From contig NC_053391.1 in the NCBI RefSeq assembly GCF_905171765.1, positions 111,698,644 through 111,762,643 of the forward strand: a stretch of DNA of 64,000 nucleotides, read 5' to 3'. The notes beneath the pieces are model-generated. The model ran no database searches and was not told where the DNA came from. It was given only the letters and a program-made list of their open reading frames with translations. A program made the position numbers and the translations under genes. Of this stretch, positions 11,930-23,192 are shown piece after piece (position 1 is the first letter of the stretch; each line of letters opens with the position of its first letter). Origin of the DNA: Bufo bufo. Taxonomy: Eukaryota > Chordata > Amphibia > Anura > Bufonidae.

Positions 11930-14740
11930 GCGATCAAAAAGGCGTTTGCCCACCAAAATAGTACCAATATAACCGTCATGTCATCACGCAAAAAATGAGC
12001 CCCTACCTGAGACAATCGCCCAAAAAATAAAAAAACTATGGCTCAGAATATGGAGACACTAAAACATCATTTTTTGTTTTAAAAAAGCTGTTATTGTGTA
12101 AAACTTAAATAAATATAAAAAAGTATACATATTAGGTATCGCCGCGTCCGTATCGAACGGCTCTATAAAAATATCACATGACCTAACCCCTCAGATGAAC
12201 AGCGTAAAAATAAAAACTGTGCTAAATAAACCTTTTTTTGTCACCTTACATCACAAAAAGTGTAATAGCAAGTGATCGAAAAGTCACACGCACCCCAAAA
12301 TAGTGCCAATAAAACCATCATCTCATCCCGCAAAAATAATACCCTACCCAAGGTAATCGCCCAAAAACTGAAAAAATTATGGCTCTCAGACTATGGAAAC
12401 ACTAAAACATGTTTTTTTTTGCTTCAAAAATGAAATCATTGTGTAAAACTTACATAAATAAAAATAAAGTATACATATTAGGTATCACAGCGTCCATAAT
12501 AACTTGCTATATAAAAATATCACATGACCTAACCCCTCAGGTGAATACCGTAAATTTTTAAAATAGAAACGGTGAAAAAAATGCCATTTTTTTGTCACCT
12601 TACATCACAAAAAGTGTAATAGCAAGCGATCAAAAAGTCACACGCACCCCAAAATAGTGCAAATAAAACCGTCATTTCCTCCCGCAAAAATAACACCCTA
12701 CCTAAGGTAATCGCCCAAAAACTGAAAAAATTATGGCTCTTAGACTATGGAAACACTAAAACATGTTTTTTTTTGCTTCAAAAATGAAATCATTGTGTAA
12801 AACTTACATAAATAAAAAAAGTATACGTATTAGGTATCGCAGCGTCCATGATAACCTGGTCTATAAAAATATCACATGATCTAACCTGTCAGATGAATGT
12901 TGTAAATAACAAAAAATAAAAACGGTCCCAAAACAGCTATTTCTTGTTACCTTGCCTCACAAAAAGTGTAATATAGAGCAACCAAAAATCATATGTACCC
13001 TAAACTAGTACCAACAATACTGCCACCCTATCCCGTAGTTTCTAAAATGGGGTCACTTTTTTGGAGTTTTCTGGGTGCATCAGGGGGGCTTCAAATGGGA
13101 CATGGTGTCAAAAAAAACAGTCCAGCAGAACCTGCCTTCCAAAAACCGTATGGCATTCCTTACCTTCTGCGCCCTGCCGTGTGCCCGTACAGCGGTTTAC
13201 GACCACATATAGGGTTTTTCTGTAAACTACAGAATCAGGGCCATAAATATTGAGTTTGGTTTGGCTGTTAACCCTTGCTTTGTAACTGAAAAAAAATTAT
13301 TAAAATGGAAAATCTGCCAAAAAAGTGAAATTTTGAAATTGTATCTCTATATTCCATTAATTCTTGTGGAACACCTAAATGGTTAACAACGTTTGTAAAA
13401 TCAGTTTTGAATACCTTGAGAGGTGTAGTTTCTTAGATGGGGTCACTTTTATAGAGTTTCTACTCTAGGGGTGCATCAGGGGGGCTTCAAATGGGACATG
13501 GTGTAAAAAAAAACAGTCCAGCAAAACCTACCTTCCAAAAACCGTATGGCATTCCTTTCCTTTTGCGCCCTGCCGTGTGCCCGTACAGCGGTTTACGACC
13601 ACATATGGGGTGTTTCTGTAAACTACAGAATCAGGGCCATAAATATTGAGTTTGGTATGGCAGTTAACCCTTGTTTTGTAACTGGAAAAAAATTATTAAA
13701 ATGGAAAATCTGCCAAAAAAGTGAAATTTTGAAATTGTATCTCTATGTTCCATTAATTCTTGTGGAACACCTAAAGGGTTAACGACGTTTGTAAAATCAG
13801 TTTTTGAATACCTTGAGGGGTGTAGTTTCTTAGATGGGGTCAATTTTATGGAGTTTATACTCTAGGGGTGCATCAGGGGGGCTTCAAATGGGACATGGTG
13901 TCAAATAAACCAGTCCAGCAAAACCTGCCTTCCAAAAACCGTATGGCATTCCTTTCGTTTTGCGCCCTGCCGTGTGCCCGTACAGCGGTTTACGACCACA
14001 TATGGGGTGTTTCTGTAAACTACAGAATCAGGGCCACAAATATTGAGTTTGGTTTGGCTGTTAACCCTTGCTTTTTAACTGTAAAAAAATTATTAAAATG
14101 GAAAAATCTGCCAAAAATGTATAATTTTGAAATTGTACCTCTATTTTCCATTAATTCTTGTGGAAAACCTAAAGGGTTAACAAAGTTTGTGAAATCAGTT
14201 TTGAATACCTTGAGGGGTGTAGTTTATAGAATGGGGTCATTTTTGGGTGGTTTCTATTATGTAAGCCTCGCAAAGTGACTTCAGACCTGAACTGGTCCCT
14301 AAAAATTAGGTTTTTGAAAATTTCAGAAAAATTTCAAGATTTGCTTCTAAACTTGTACAAAGTCTTGTAACATCCCCAGAAAATAAAATATCATTCCCAA
14401 AATGATCCAAACATGAAGTAGACATATGGGGAATGTAAAGTAATAACTATTTTTGGAGGTATTACTATGTATTATAGAAGTAGAGAAATTAAAACTTGGA
14501 AATTTGCCATTTTTTTAAATTTTTTGGTAAATTTGGTATTTTTTTATAAATAAAATTTTAGTTTTTTACTTCATTTTACCAGTGTCATGAAGTACAATAT
14601 GTGACGAAAAAACCGTCTCAGAATGGCCTGGATAAGTCAAAGCGTTTTAAAGTTATCAGCACTTAAAGTGACACTGGTCAGATTTGTAAAAAATGGCCAA
14701 GTCCTTAAGGTGAAATTGGGCTGAGTCCTTAAGGGGTTAA
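11930..14740. mobile_element. Unclassified amphibian-type repeat with two tandem tiers, ending in TTAA
   Basis: Two nested sets of direct repeats lie side by side. Tier one (about 11950-12990) has three copies of a roughly 350-bp unit marked by ATGGAAACACTAAAACATG (about 12045, 12390, 12745). Tier two (about 13035-14240) has three copies of a roughly 400-bp unit marked by GCATCAGGGGGGCTTCAAAT (about 13078, 13472, 13870). The block finishes GTCCTTAAGGGGTTAA at 14725-14740. A TTAA at the edge would fit piggyBac- or Kolobok-type insertion, but the matching left end is not visible and there is no transposase. The frames seen in tier two repeat because the DNA repeats. Confidence 0.6.
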
Positions 14741-15138
14741 AGAGCAACACATCATATTCAGCCAGAGCCTAATTTGGAGACCAATTTTTAATACAGAAAT
14801 GTTAGCCTACTGAAAAGTCTGAGCTGTATAGGCACTCAATACTTAATTGTGTCTCTTTTTACATGAATTACTGCAACAATGCGGCATGGTATGGAATCAA
14901 TCAGCCTGTGACACTGCTGAAGTGTTATTGAAGCCCAGGTTGCTTTGATAGCAGTCTTCAGCTCATCTGCATTGTTTGATCTGGTGTCTCTCATCTTCCT
15001 TTTGACAATACCTTATAGATTCTCTAGAGCAGTGGTACCCAACCATTTCTCGTCTGAGGTCCGCACTAGACATGCTATACATTTTGCTGGCCAGAACCAG
15101 GTAGCTTTGCCAGAAATAAATGCAAACACTCTGAGGGG

Positions 15139-15812
15139 GCACATATGAGCATTACTACTGTAAAGGGGCAAACATCTGGGCATTTTTTCTGTGAAGGGGC
15201 ACATCTGGGCATTACCTCTGGGAAGGGATTACATCTGGGCATTACCCCTGTGAAGGGGACACATCTTGGCATTACCCCTGTGAAGGGGGCACATCTTGGC
15301 ATTACTACTGTAAAGGGGGCACATCTGGGCATTACCACTGTGAAGGGGGCACATCTGGGCATTACCACTGTAAAGAAGGCACATCTGGGTATTACCACTG
15401 TGAAGGGGGCACATCTTGGTATTACCACTGTGAAGGGGGAACATCTGGGCATTACCACTGTGAAGGTGGAACATCTGGGCAATACCACTGTGAAGGAGGC
15501 ACATCTGGGCATTACCACTGTGAAGGGGGCACATCTGGGCATTACCACTGTAAAGGGGGAACATCTGGGCATTACCACTGTGAGGGGGGAACATCTGGGC
15601 ATTACCACTGTGAAGGAGGCACATCTGGGCATTACCACTGTGAAGGGGGACCATCTGTGCATTACCACTGTGAAGGGGGCACATCTGGGCATTACCACTG
15701 TGACAGGGGCACATCTAGGCATTACCACTGTGAAAAGGGGCACATCTGGGTATTACCACTGTGAAGGGGGCACATCTGGGCATTACCACTGTGAAGGGGG
15801 CACATCTGGCCA
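15139..15812. repeat. 30-bp satellite, about 22 copies
   Basis: The unit GGGCACATCTGGGCATTACC + ACTGTGAAGG recurs every 30 bp with few indels. Because 30 is divisible by three, one frame on each strand stays open (HLGITTVKGA-type repeats on plus, MPRCAPFTVV-type on minus). These proteins are by-products of the period, not evidence of a gene. Confidence 0.95.
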
Positions 15813-16012
15813 TTCTGTAGTAGTAATGCCCTCTGTGCCCCTTCACAGTAGTAATGTCCTTTGTGCCTCCTTCACAGTAATAATGCCCAAATGCCCATTG
15901 TGCCCCCTCCATAGTAATAATGCCCATTATGCCCCCTTAATAGTAATAATGCCCTCTGTGTCCCTTTGTAGTAGTAATGCCCTCTGTGCCCCCTTCACAG
16001 TAATAATGCCCT
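15813..16012. repeat. Same satellite in inverted orientation, degenerate
   Basis: The phrases CACAGTAGTAATGCCCTCTG and GTGCCCCCTTCACAGTAATA repeat about six times. They are the reverse complement of the 30-bp unit immediately upstream, with deletions. The two halves together could fold into a long imperfect hairpin. Confidence 0.85.
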
Positions 16013-16724
16013 GAAACACACAGACCACAGTGGATGCTTTTTTTTTTTTTTTTACTGAAGCAGCAGCAGGTTCAGCTCGGCTACAGTGTATATTTGCACA
16101 CACACTATCTGTGACACACAACACTGGTGGTCACTTCAATTCACTGTCACTACAAGGCACACAGCCATTTTCAGGAGGACTAGTGAGGAGCACTTGATCG
16201 AGTGAGCGGCTGTAAAGATGGGAAGTTTTTTCCTACCTGGAGTAGGGTGAGCTACGGCGAGCACACAAGTGAGTGAGATATGTGCGCGCACACTACCTGA
16301 CTCAGAGCACACACGCTACTTCATAGGCTGGTCCTCCTTCTGCGCTGCAGCTCTGTCCACGTGACCTCTCCTCCTTTGTCTCTGTCACTGCTGGCTACGC
16401 TTATCCCGCCTGAGCCATTCAGTTAATGATTCATTAGCCGAGATGCGCTCTCACTCATAGTTCACTGCCCGATGCCGGCGGCACTGCACCTCCTGTATAG
16501 CTGACAGCGCCGCAAGCTCTGCCTTCGGTCACTGCACGGGCCGCATGACACAGCTTTCCGGGCCGGATTTGGCCCGCGGGACATAGGTTGGGCATCACTG
16601 CTCTAGAGGTTCAGGTCAGGCACGTTCTCTGGGCAATCAAGCACTGTGATACCACGGTAATTAAACCAGGTTTTGGTACTTTGGGCAGTTTGAGCAGGTG
16701 CCAAGCCATATTGGAAAATGAAAT

Positions 16725-17780
16725 TGTAACACCCCAGAGTTGTGGTACTACATGCCTCTACCCCGCTACTATCTTCTAAGAGCTTTTATACTGTCATCTG
16801 ATGTAATTTACATTTTGTCCTCCACAAATGAAACCTATGTTAAATGTAATTGTTCCTGTAATTTGCCTGGCTATCAGTAGGTGGTAGCAACTTATTGGCA
16901 AGTACAGCTTAGTGTTTAGTGAATCTAGGCTGGAATGGATTATTCTAGCTTAGCTCCCCCTCTATGAGAGAAGTGGGCAGTTCCCACATCCTGTAGCATG
17001 GGTGGAGAAGGAAATTTGTGTTAGTGTAGCCCACCCCCTGCTAGGGGTAGGGTGTGTGTGAGGAGTTCCCCTGCATAGGGAAGACAGCAAGGGGATAGTC
17101 TCAGCTGAGATTTGTCCATATACCCAGTCTGAGCACCTTCAGCTCTGCAGGATGAGAAAAGCAGAAAACTACAGACAAACTCCAGAGAGAAGAAAGCATC
17201 CCCTGAGAATCCATCTGTGAGATAAGTCCAGAGACCTAGGAGAAGCCAATTCCTCCTCAGCTAGTCTGTCCACACACAGCAGAAAATACAGATAAGTGCA
17301 GAAGCTAATCCTGCCATAGTTACAGAGCTACCAAGCAGACATTTATCCTGCAAGCTCCAAATTTAAAGCAGAAGTACACATTCCTGCCAATTATTGCCAA
17401 AAACTGCTGATACCAAGAGACCAAAGCTGTATACTGCTTGGATGAAAGTTATGTCAAGTAAAGCAACGTTTGAACTTCATCTAAAGGTCTGGACATCATT
17501 TCTTCTTTAAAATTCCTCTATTACTCCTACTATCACTACACTCAAATTTATTGCAAGTGATCCAGGAGCCAGGAGTCCAGCCGTACCCAGGTAGGAGACA
17601 CCGTGACACAACAATCACTACCCTACAGAGACATTATAGGCCATTACACCACTCTGGCATTCCTAATCTGAGGCGTACATTATAACACCTTGGAAGGGCC
17701 CTGGGATAGTACCCTGTGCACGCTGCAATTGGCGTCACGACAAATACAGAATATTAACAATCCGTATCCTGGCCACTGCA
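16725..17780. mobile_element. Solo-LTR-like insertion in the Tc1 relic
   Basis: The insert starts TGTAACACCCCAGAG and ends GGCCACTGCA, TG...CA as in LTRs. It is flanked by AAAT on both sides (16721-16724 and 17781-17784); a 5-bp TSD with one change (GAAAT/AAAAT) is possible if the right end lies one base earlier. The Tc1 sequence reads ATTGGAAAATGAAAT before it and AAATCAGCATCTCCATAAAG after it, contiguous in the uninterrupted element. At 1056 bp with no coding sequence, it is best explained as a solo LTR left by recombination; the family is not identified. Confidence 0.6.
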
Positions 17781-18694
17781 AAATCAGCATCTCCATAAAG
17801 CTTGTCAGTAGAGAGAAGCATAAAGTGCTCTAAAATTTCCTGGTAGATGGATGCGCTGACTTTGGACTTGATATAACACAGTCGACCAGCACCAGCAGAC
17901 GGCATGGCTCCTCAAACCATAACTAACTGTAATAACTTCATACTGGAAATCAAGCAACTTGGATTCTTTGCCTCTCCACTCTTCCTCCAGGCTCTGGGAC
18001 CTTGATTTCCAAATAAAATGCTAAATTCAATTTCATCTGAAAACAGGACTTTGGACCACTTAGCAATACTCCAGTCCTTTTTCTCCTTAGCCCAGGTGAG
18101 ACACTTCTCACGTTTTCCCTGGTCATGAGTGGCTTGACACAAGGAATTCAATAGTTGTAGCCCATGTCCTGGATATGTCTGTGTATGGTGGCTCTTAAAG
18201 CACTGACTCTAGCCACAGCCCACTCACTCATTGTAAATCTCCCCCAAATTTTTGAATGGCCTTTTCTTGACAATCCTTTCATGGCTGCAGTTACCCCTGT
18301 TGCTTGTGCACCTTTTTACCACAAATTTTCTTTACAATCAACTTTCCATTAATATGCTTGGATACAGCACTCTGTGAACAGCCAGCTTCTTTAGCAATGA
18401 CCTTTTGTGGCTTACTCTCCTTGTGGATGGCATCAATGACTGTCTTCCGGACAACTGTCAAGTCAGCAGTCTTCCGTATAAATTTGCAGTTGTTTTTTTG
18501 TTGATTAGCTGATTAGACACCATGAGCCTACAATATTGAACTTTTCCCCAAGATTCTAATTTTCTGATACTGACTTTTGGGTTTTAATTACCCATAATCA
18601 TCAACATTAAAAGAAATAAATGCTTGAAGTGGATCACTCTGTGTGTAAGGAATCTATATAATATATCAGTTTTACTTTTTAACATAGTAACATA

Positions 18695-18870
18695 TGGGGG
18701 TATTTATCAAACTGGTGTAATGTAGAACTGGTTTAGTTGCCCACAGCAACCAATCAGATTCCACCTTTCATTTTCAAAAGGCGCTATGAAAAATGAAAGG
18801 TGGAATATGATTAATTGCTATGGGCAACTAAACCAGTTCTACCTTACACCAGTTTGATAAATATCCCCCA
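18695..18870. mobile_element. 176-bp foldback MITE with TA target duplication
   Basis: The ends TGGGGGTATTTATCAAACT and AGTTTGATAAATATCCCCCA are inverted repeats. Most of the element is palindromic: AGAACTGGTTTAGTTGCCC on the left matches GGGCAACTAAACCAGTTCT on the right. It is flanked by TA (18693-18694 and 18871-18872), and removing it restores the LINE phrase AACATAGTTTGTAAGG. This fits a mariner-type non-autonomous element. Confidence 0.85.
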
Positions 18871-19103
18871 TAGTTTGTAAGGCTGAAAAATGACATCTGT
18901 CCATCCAGTTCGGCCTGTTATCCTGCAAGTTGATCCAGACGAAGGCAAAAACCCTGTGAGGCAGAAGCCAATTTTCCTCATTTTAGGCGGAAAAAATTCC
19001 TTCCTGACTCCAATCAGGCAATCAGAATAACTCCCTGGATCAACGACCCCTCTCTAGTAGCTATAGCCTGTAATATTATTACACTCCAGAAATACACCCA
19101 GGC

Positions 19104-20399
19104 CAGTGGCGTACCGTCAATATAGGCAGACCACGCACTGGCTATGGGGCCCGTGAGGTTAGGGGGCCAGGCTGCATGGCTCCGCCCCCTTTCTGACCTG
19201 AATACACGCTGCATTAGTAAATACCGGCAATGGCTGATTATAATAGGGCGTTTGGGTCGGCAGCCTCTGACCCAGTGTCAATGAGGGGCCCATTGCCACC
19301 CCAAACGCCTCAGTGCCATTACATATTTACATTTTCATTTGGCACTATGCGCAGCGCTAGCGCTGCGCTGACAACAGCAGTCTGGGCTGGAAGGAGGGAG
19401 GGAGAGGAGAGTGAGCAGTCGCTTCCTCCAATCAGGTAGCAGCTCACTGCCTGATGTGCCCGCCCCTCTGGGATGTCTTTGGTGGAAGTTTGCTCCCACA
19501 GCTAGCAGAGCGGTAAAGTACCAGCCCTGCATTTACTTTTATCAGCAGTGATGTCCCCACATGCTGACCCTCCTCTCGGTCCTCCTGCACTTCTCTATGC
19601 TTGTTTACCCCCAGCACTGCCAGTCACTTCCTTCACACTATTCCTAGGCTGGGTGAGAGGTCAGAAGGAAGCAGCAGCAGAAGCGCTCTGCATGATGGAG
19701 CAGAGCTGAGGTGAGAGGAGCTGACAGGAAGACGGGCTGTTTGCTGGGTGACTGAATTTACAGCTGTTAGGGTCAAACAGGAGGCTCTGTTCTGCTCACT
19801 GTAGTGCATATGTATTCTTTCATATGGGACCTGAGGCATGTGCTGGATGCTCCAGATAGACTACCTCTGAGGTAAAAGGATGGGACATGACTAAAACTGC
19901 TCAGCTCTGCTCCCTGTTAATAACAAAGGGAGAAGTTGAGCTGTGAGATAGAGATCTAAAGCTGTGGACCTGTAAAAGATCTGTCCCAGGGGTCACATTG
20001 ACCAGTGTGGACAGTCCTGCTGCAGTAATGAACCCTATCGGCTCTCCTCTGCTTTACACCTATCTAAAAATAAATAAAACTTAAAGGGTAAGGCCAAGTT
20101 CATATCCCGTTTTTTGCTATCCATTTCATGTATACATACAGTGGCATCCTTCATCATAGAGTTTGAAAAAAAAATGTATATCTTACGTATACGTTTTTTC
20201 TACTGGACTCTGCAGGATAGAAAAACGTTTGGTGCTGCACTCCCTCCCCCCCCAACATATACATAAAAACGTATGGCAAAAATTTGTGTGAAATAGCCTA
20301 ACCTTTTATTTAACCCCTAATGTACCCCTCACCCTCACTAATCAGCTTTAATAATTTGACTTTTGCTATGGGGCCCCAAAATTTCTATGTACGCCCCTG
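19104..20399. mobile_element. Non-autonomous hAT-like element inside the LINE
   Basis: The left end is CAGTGGCGTACC and the right end, reversed, is CAGGGGCGTACA; both are followed by a GGGGCCC word and the phrase CTATGGGGCCC. The 8 bases outside are ACCCAGGC and CTCCAAGC, which look like a decayed 8-bp TSD because the LINE text reads on from CCAGGC to CCCTCTTGAACT. There is no transposase. The GC-rich interior (about 19300-19700) has no recognisable coding sequence. Confidence 0.7.
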
Positions 20400-21374
20400 C
20401 TCCAAGCCCCTCTTGAACTCTTTTAGTGAATTCGCCATCACCACCTCCTCAGGCAGAGAGTTCCATAGTCTCACTGCTCTTACCGTAAAGAATCCTCTTC
20501 TATGTTTGTGTACAAACCTTCTTTCCTCCAGACGCAGAGGATGTCCCCTCGTCACAGTCCTGGGGATAAATAGATGATGGGAGAGATCTCTGTACTGACC
20601 CCTGATATATTTATACATAGTTATTAGATCTCCCCTCAGTCGTCTTTTTTCTAAAGTGAATAACCCTAATTTTGATTATCTTTCTGGGTACTGTAGTCCA
20701 CCCATTCCAGATATTACTTTAGTTGCCCTCCTTTGAACCCTCTCCAGCTCTGCTATGTCTGCCTTGTTCACAGGAGCAAAGAACTCTACACAGTACTCTG
20801 TGTGTTGTCTGACTAGTGATTTGTAAAAAGGCAGAACTATATTCTCATCAGTTGCTTCTATGCCCCTTTTGATTGCCCATTATCGTATTGGCCTTGGCAG
20901 CAGCTGCCTGATACTGGTTTCTACAGCTTAGTTTGCTGTCCACTAAAATTCCGAAGTCCGTTTCCATGTGAGTGTTACCCAATGTTTTACCATTTAGTAT
21001 GTACGGGTGACTTGCATTATTCCTTCCCATGTGCACAACCTTACATTTGTGATAAACCTCATCTGCACCTTCTCTGTCCAAGCCTCCAATCTATCCAGAT
21101 CCATGTATAGCTGTATATTGTCCTCTTCAGTGTTAATTACTTTACACAGTTTAGTGTCATCTACAAAAATTTATATTTTATTGTGCAAGCCTCCTAGAAG
21201 ATCATTAACAAATGTATTGAAGATAGGGCTCAATACTGACCTCTGTGGTACCCCACGATGACCCAATATAAGTATATACCATTAATAACCGACCTCGGTT
21301 ACTGAGCCAGTGAATTGAATTATTGAAATAAATTCACTTTTTGATATACTAATTCATTGAGATCCATCTGTATA

Positions 21375-23036
21375 CCCACACATATTAGGTTTCAGTGTAA
21401 CATAGTATTTACTTTGCTTGGGGTTGCTGTAGAACCTTTTTTCATTAAAGTATATGCAAAAATTAGTGCTGGCTCTTATTTCCCTGTGTGGTGAATCCTA
21501 CTGCAGCCTTTTTCATTCATCCATTAATTCATCATTCATTTACACAGCACTACATAACGAAAGGAGAAGATTATTGATATGGCAGACACTGTGAAAAAAC
21601 ATGGCCATGAAATCTAAATATTTCAGACAATAATGGGATCTGCACTAAATATAGGACTGAATCCTTTCCTAAGAGAACAGAAAAGCCTTTCCCAAAAGAA
21701 AAGTATTTTTTTGTCTCACTGGACAGAGCCTGCTCCCAAACTATGTCTGTCCTTGGCACTAAATATGTGACATATGTGCACATATTTGTAAAGGAGTATC
21801 CAATGATTTTACGATTGATTTTACCATCTATATCTGATCAGCAGGAGTTCTGGCACCATCAGCTGTTCTGCAGTTGCTCTGGGGCCAGCAGTCAGCTCCC
21901 AGCGTCACTGTGTATTGGGTGGAGCTAGTAGTAACTACTCTGAAGTGAATGGGATCAGCACTGCAATAACACACTCCAACCACTATGGACAGAGCAGTAT
22001 AGTTCCAGGGCTGATCAGCTGATTGACAGTGGTGTAGGGTGTTGAACCATTGGCCATCAATAGTAAAATCCTGAAAGACCACTTTAAAGGGTTGTCTTAT
22101 CAAGACAACTCCTGTCCATATTCCTTATTATATCATAATGACATCATTGATGCCTCCTCCTTGAGACCCCTCTGTATAAGCTAGAATGGAGACAGCTCCC
22201 ACTTTGACAGACTTCAGCCTTTTTTATTTATTACATAAATGACAATTTATCTGAATAGCAGCAATTCTGTTGCGGAATTGCGATATTTTTTCCAATTTCA
22301 CCCTTTTTTTTCTTCCAGGTCATATGCAGTAATAAATGGTGGAATTAAAAAGTGTAACTTGTGTCACAGAATAACAAGCCCTCATACGGCTATATAAAAT
22401 GAAAATTAAAAAAAGTTAATCGCCCCAGAAAAGCAGGAAGTGAAAAACGAAAATAAATAACCCCCCAGGGCTGAAAGGGTTATTAGTTACACTATCTTTA
22501 CACTCTTACAGTATTTTGTATATATTGTATATATTGTTCATTTCTAAAACTCTTAAAGAAACAGTTGATGAACCACATTGCTAGAATTAAACCAATAGCA
22601 TATGTGTAAAATAACCCCGCGGCAGCAGCTATACATCAGACGCTAATTTATGTCTGGTGTCTTTCTGCGGAATGAGTTAACTGGAGCATTGTAAAGCATG
22701 AGCACAATCTGTGCAGGTCATTATGCTATTATGTTTGTGTGTTCTTTTCCATGTTACTGTCTTCCTCGTCTCAAATTGATAGGAGCTGTGAAATACGTCT
22801 GTGCTTTTTAATCAAAGGTAATTATAACAATATGCAAATTATCTCTATTTGAACTTAATTAGATGGTAATTACAGCTATGTGCATGCAAATTGAACTCAT
22901 GCCTTAGAAACCAGGCGGGTTCTAGGGTTGCAACAGCTTTTATTTTGAAGATAGATTACAACTAAATTGTTAATTATCTAATGATCCAATGTTTCTTTAT
23001 GTGCAAAACAAATACAAATCAAGCAAAAAAAGTGTG

Positions 23037-23037
<1 letters not shown>
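21375..23037. other. No gene recognised
   Basis: AT-rich sequence. Near 22080-22120 lies GGGTTGTCTTATCAAGACAAC, a short palindrome of the kind found at the ends of small frog MITEs, but no element could be delimited. Nothing else in the 1.6 kb supports a gene. Confidence 0.5.

Positions 23038-23078
<41 letters not shown>
23038..23078. repeat. (TA)n microsatellite
   Basis: An almost pure TA run of about 40 bases directly abuts the left edge of the Penelope-like palindrome. Confidence 0.9.
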
Positions 23079-23080
<2 letters not shown>

Positions 23081-23144
23081 AATCGAATGATGAGGCAGCA
23101 CTTCCAGTATAGAGTGAACGGGTGAGGACCCCAAACTTTATTCA

Positions 23145-23192
23145 AGCGACGTTTCGGCCTGCTCAATGAGGCCTTTCTCAAGCTAAATAACA
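23145..23192 (-). ncRNA. Hammerhead-like fold in the Penelope tail (left arm)
   Basis: Read on the minus strand: AGC, TTGAGAAA, then the stem GGCCT / AGGCC closing CATTGAGC, then GAAACGTC and an element of stem I (GCT in the right arm, GCT to GCTTG here). The order stem I, CUGANGA-like core, stem II, GAAAC, GUC, stem I is that of the small hammerhead ribozymes known from Penelope-like elements. The first core box is degenerate (TTGAGAA, not CTGATGA), so self-cleavage is doubtful. The fold is by eye. Confidence 0.4.

Larger units (their letters stand above)
15030..16600. mobile_element. Non-autonomous hAT element with 8-bp TSD CTCTAGAG
   Basis: The left end CAGTGGTACCCAACC (15030-15044) and the right end GGTTGGGCATCACTG (16586-16600) are inverted repeats matching at 13 of 15 bases. 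Both sides are flanked by CTCTAGAG (15022-15029 and 16601-16608), the 8-bp duplication typical of hAT elements. The host Tc1 sequence continues across it without loss. The TIR resembles the CAGNGGTNCCCAACC ends of Charlie-type hATs. There is no transposase. The interior holds a 30-bp satellite in two opposed orientations and a GC-rich 3' part. Confidence 0.9.
14836..18500 (-). pseudogene. Tc1/mariner transposase relic (DDE family)
   Basis: The N-terminal HTH region, encoded at about 18300-18480, includes the phrase SQSAVSKHINGKL on the minus strand. The catalytic core lies at 17912-18151, where WAKEKKDWSIAKWSKVLFSDE contains the first catalytic Asp in the usual Tc1 LFSDE context, followed by VWRKxGE-like sequence. 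The C-terminal third is at 14836-15020 and 16609-16724, beyond two insertions. Stops and frameshifts are frequent even within uninterrupted pieces, so the gene was dead or dying before the insertions. Tc1 transposases cut and paste at TA dinucleotides. Confidence 0.8.
18679..21312 (-). mobile_element. 5'-truncated CR1/L2-like LINE with two nested insertions
   Basis: Read on the minus strand, remains of the C-terminal part of a LINE reverse transcriptase come first. These are CKVVHMGRNNASHPYILNG and ETDFGILVDSKLS at about 20848-21060, then FTVRAVRLWNSLPEEVV and ANSLKEFKRGL at 20400-20480. Both phrases are typical of the RT tail in CR1/L2/Jockey-type LINEs. The 3' non-coding part continues to 18679. 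The element has stops and frameshifts and lacks the endonuclease and RT core, as expected of 5' truncation. Host Tc1 terminal sequence resumes at 21313. It contains the MITE at 18695-18870 and the hAT element at 19104-20399. Confidence 0.65.
14800..21374 (-). mobile_element. Tc1-like transposon interrupted by nested insertions
   Basis: Pieces of one Tc1 element resume after each insertion: 14800-15029, 16601-16724, 17781-18678 and 21313-21374. Read across the gaps, they give a Tc1 transposase followed by the AT-rich terminal repeat, whose phrases are TATATCAGTTTTACTTTTT at 18661-18680 and TTCACTTTTTGATATACTAA at about 21329. The insertions are a hAT element (15030-16600), an LTR-like element (16725-17780) and a LINE (18679-21312) with two elements of its own. 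The left terminal repeat was not identified with confidence. Confidence 0.75.

Noticed and set aside
15145..16014. Open frames of 289 and 222 residues with repeats such as HLGITTVKGA and MPRCAPFTVV
   Set aside because: They arise because a 30-bp satellite is a multiple of three and lacks stops in some frames. Frames are open on both strands and carry no domain.
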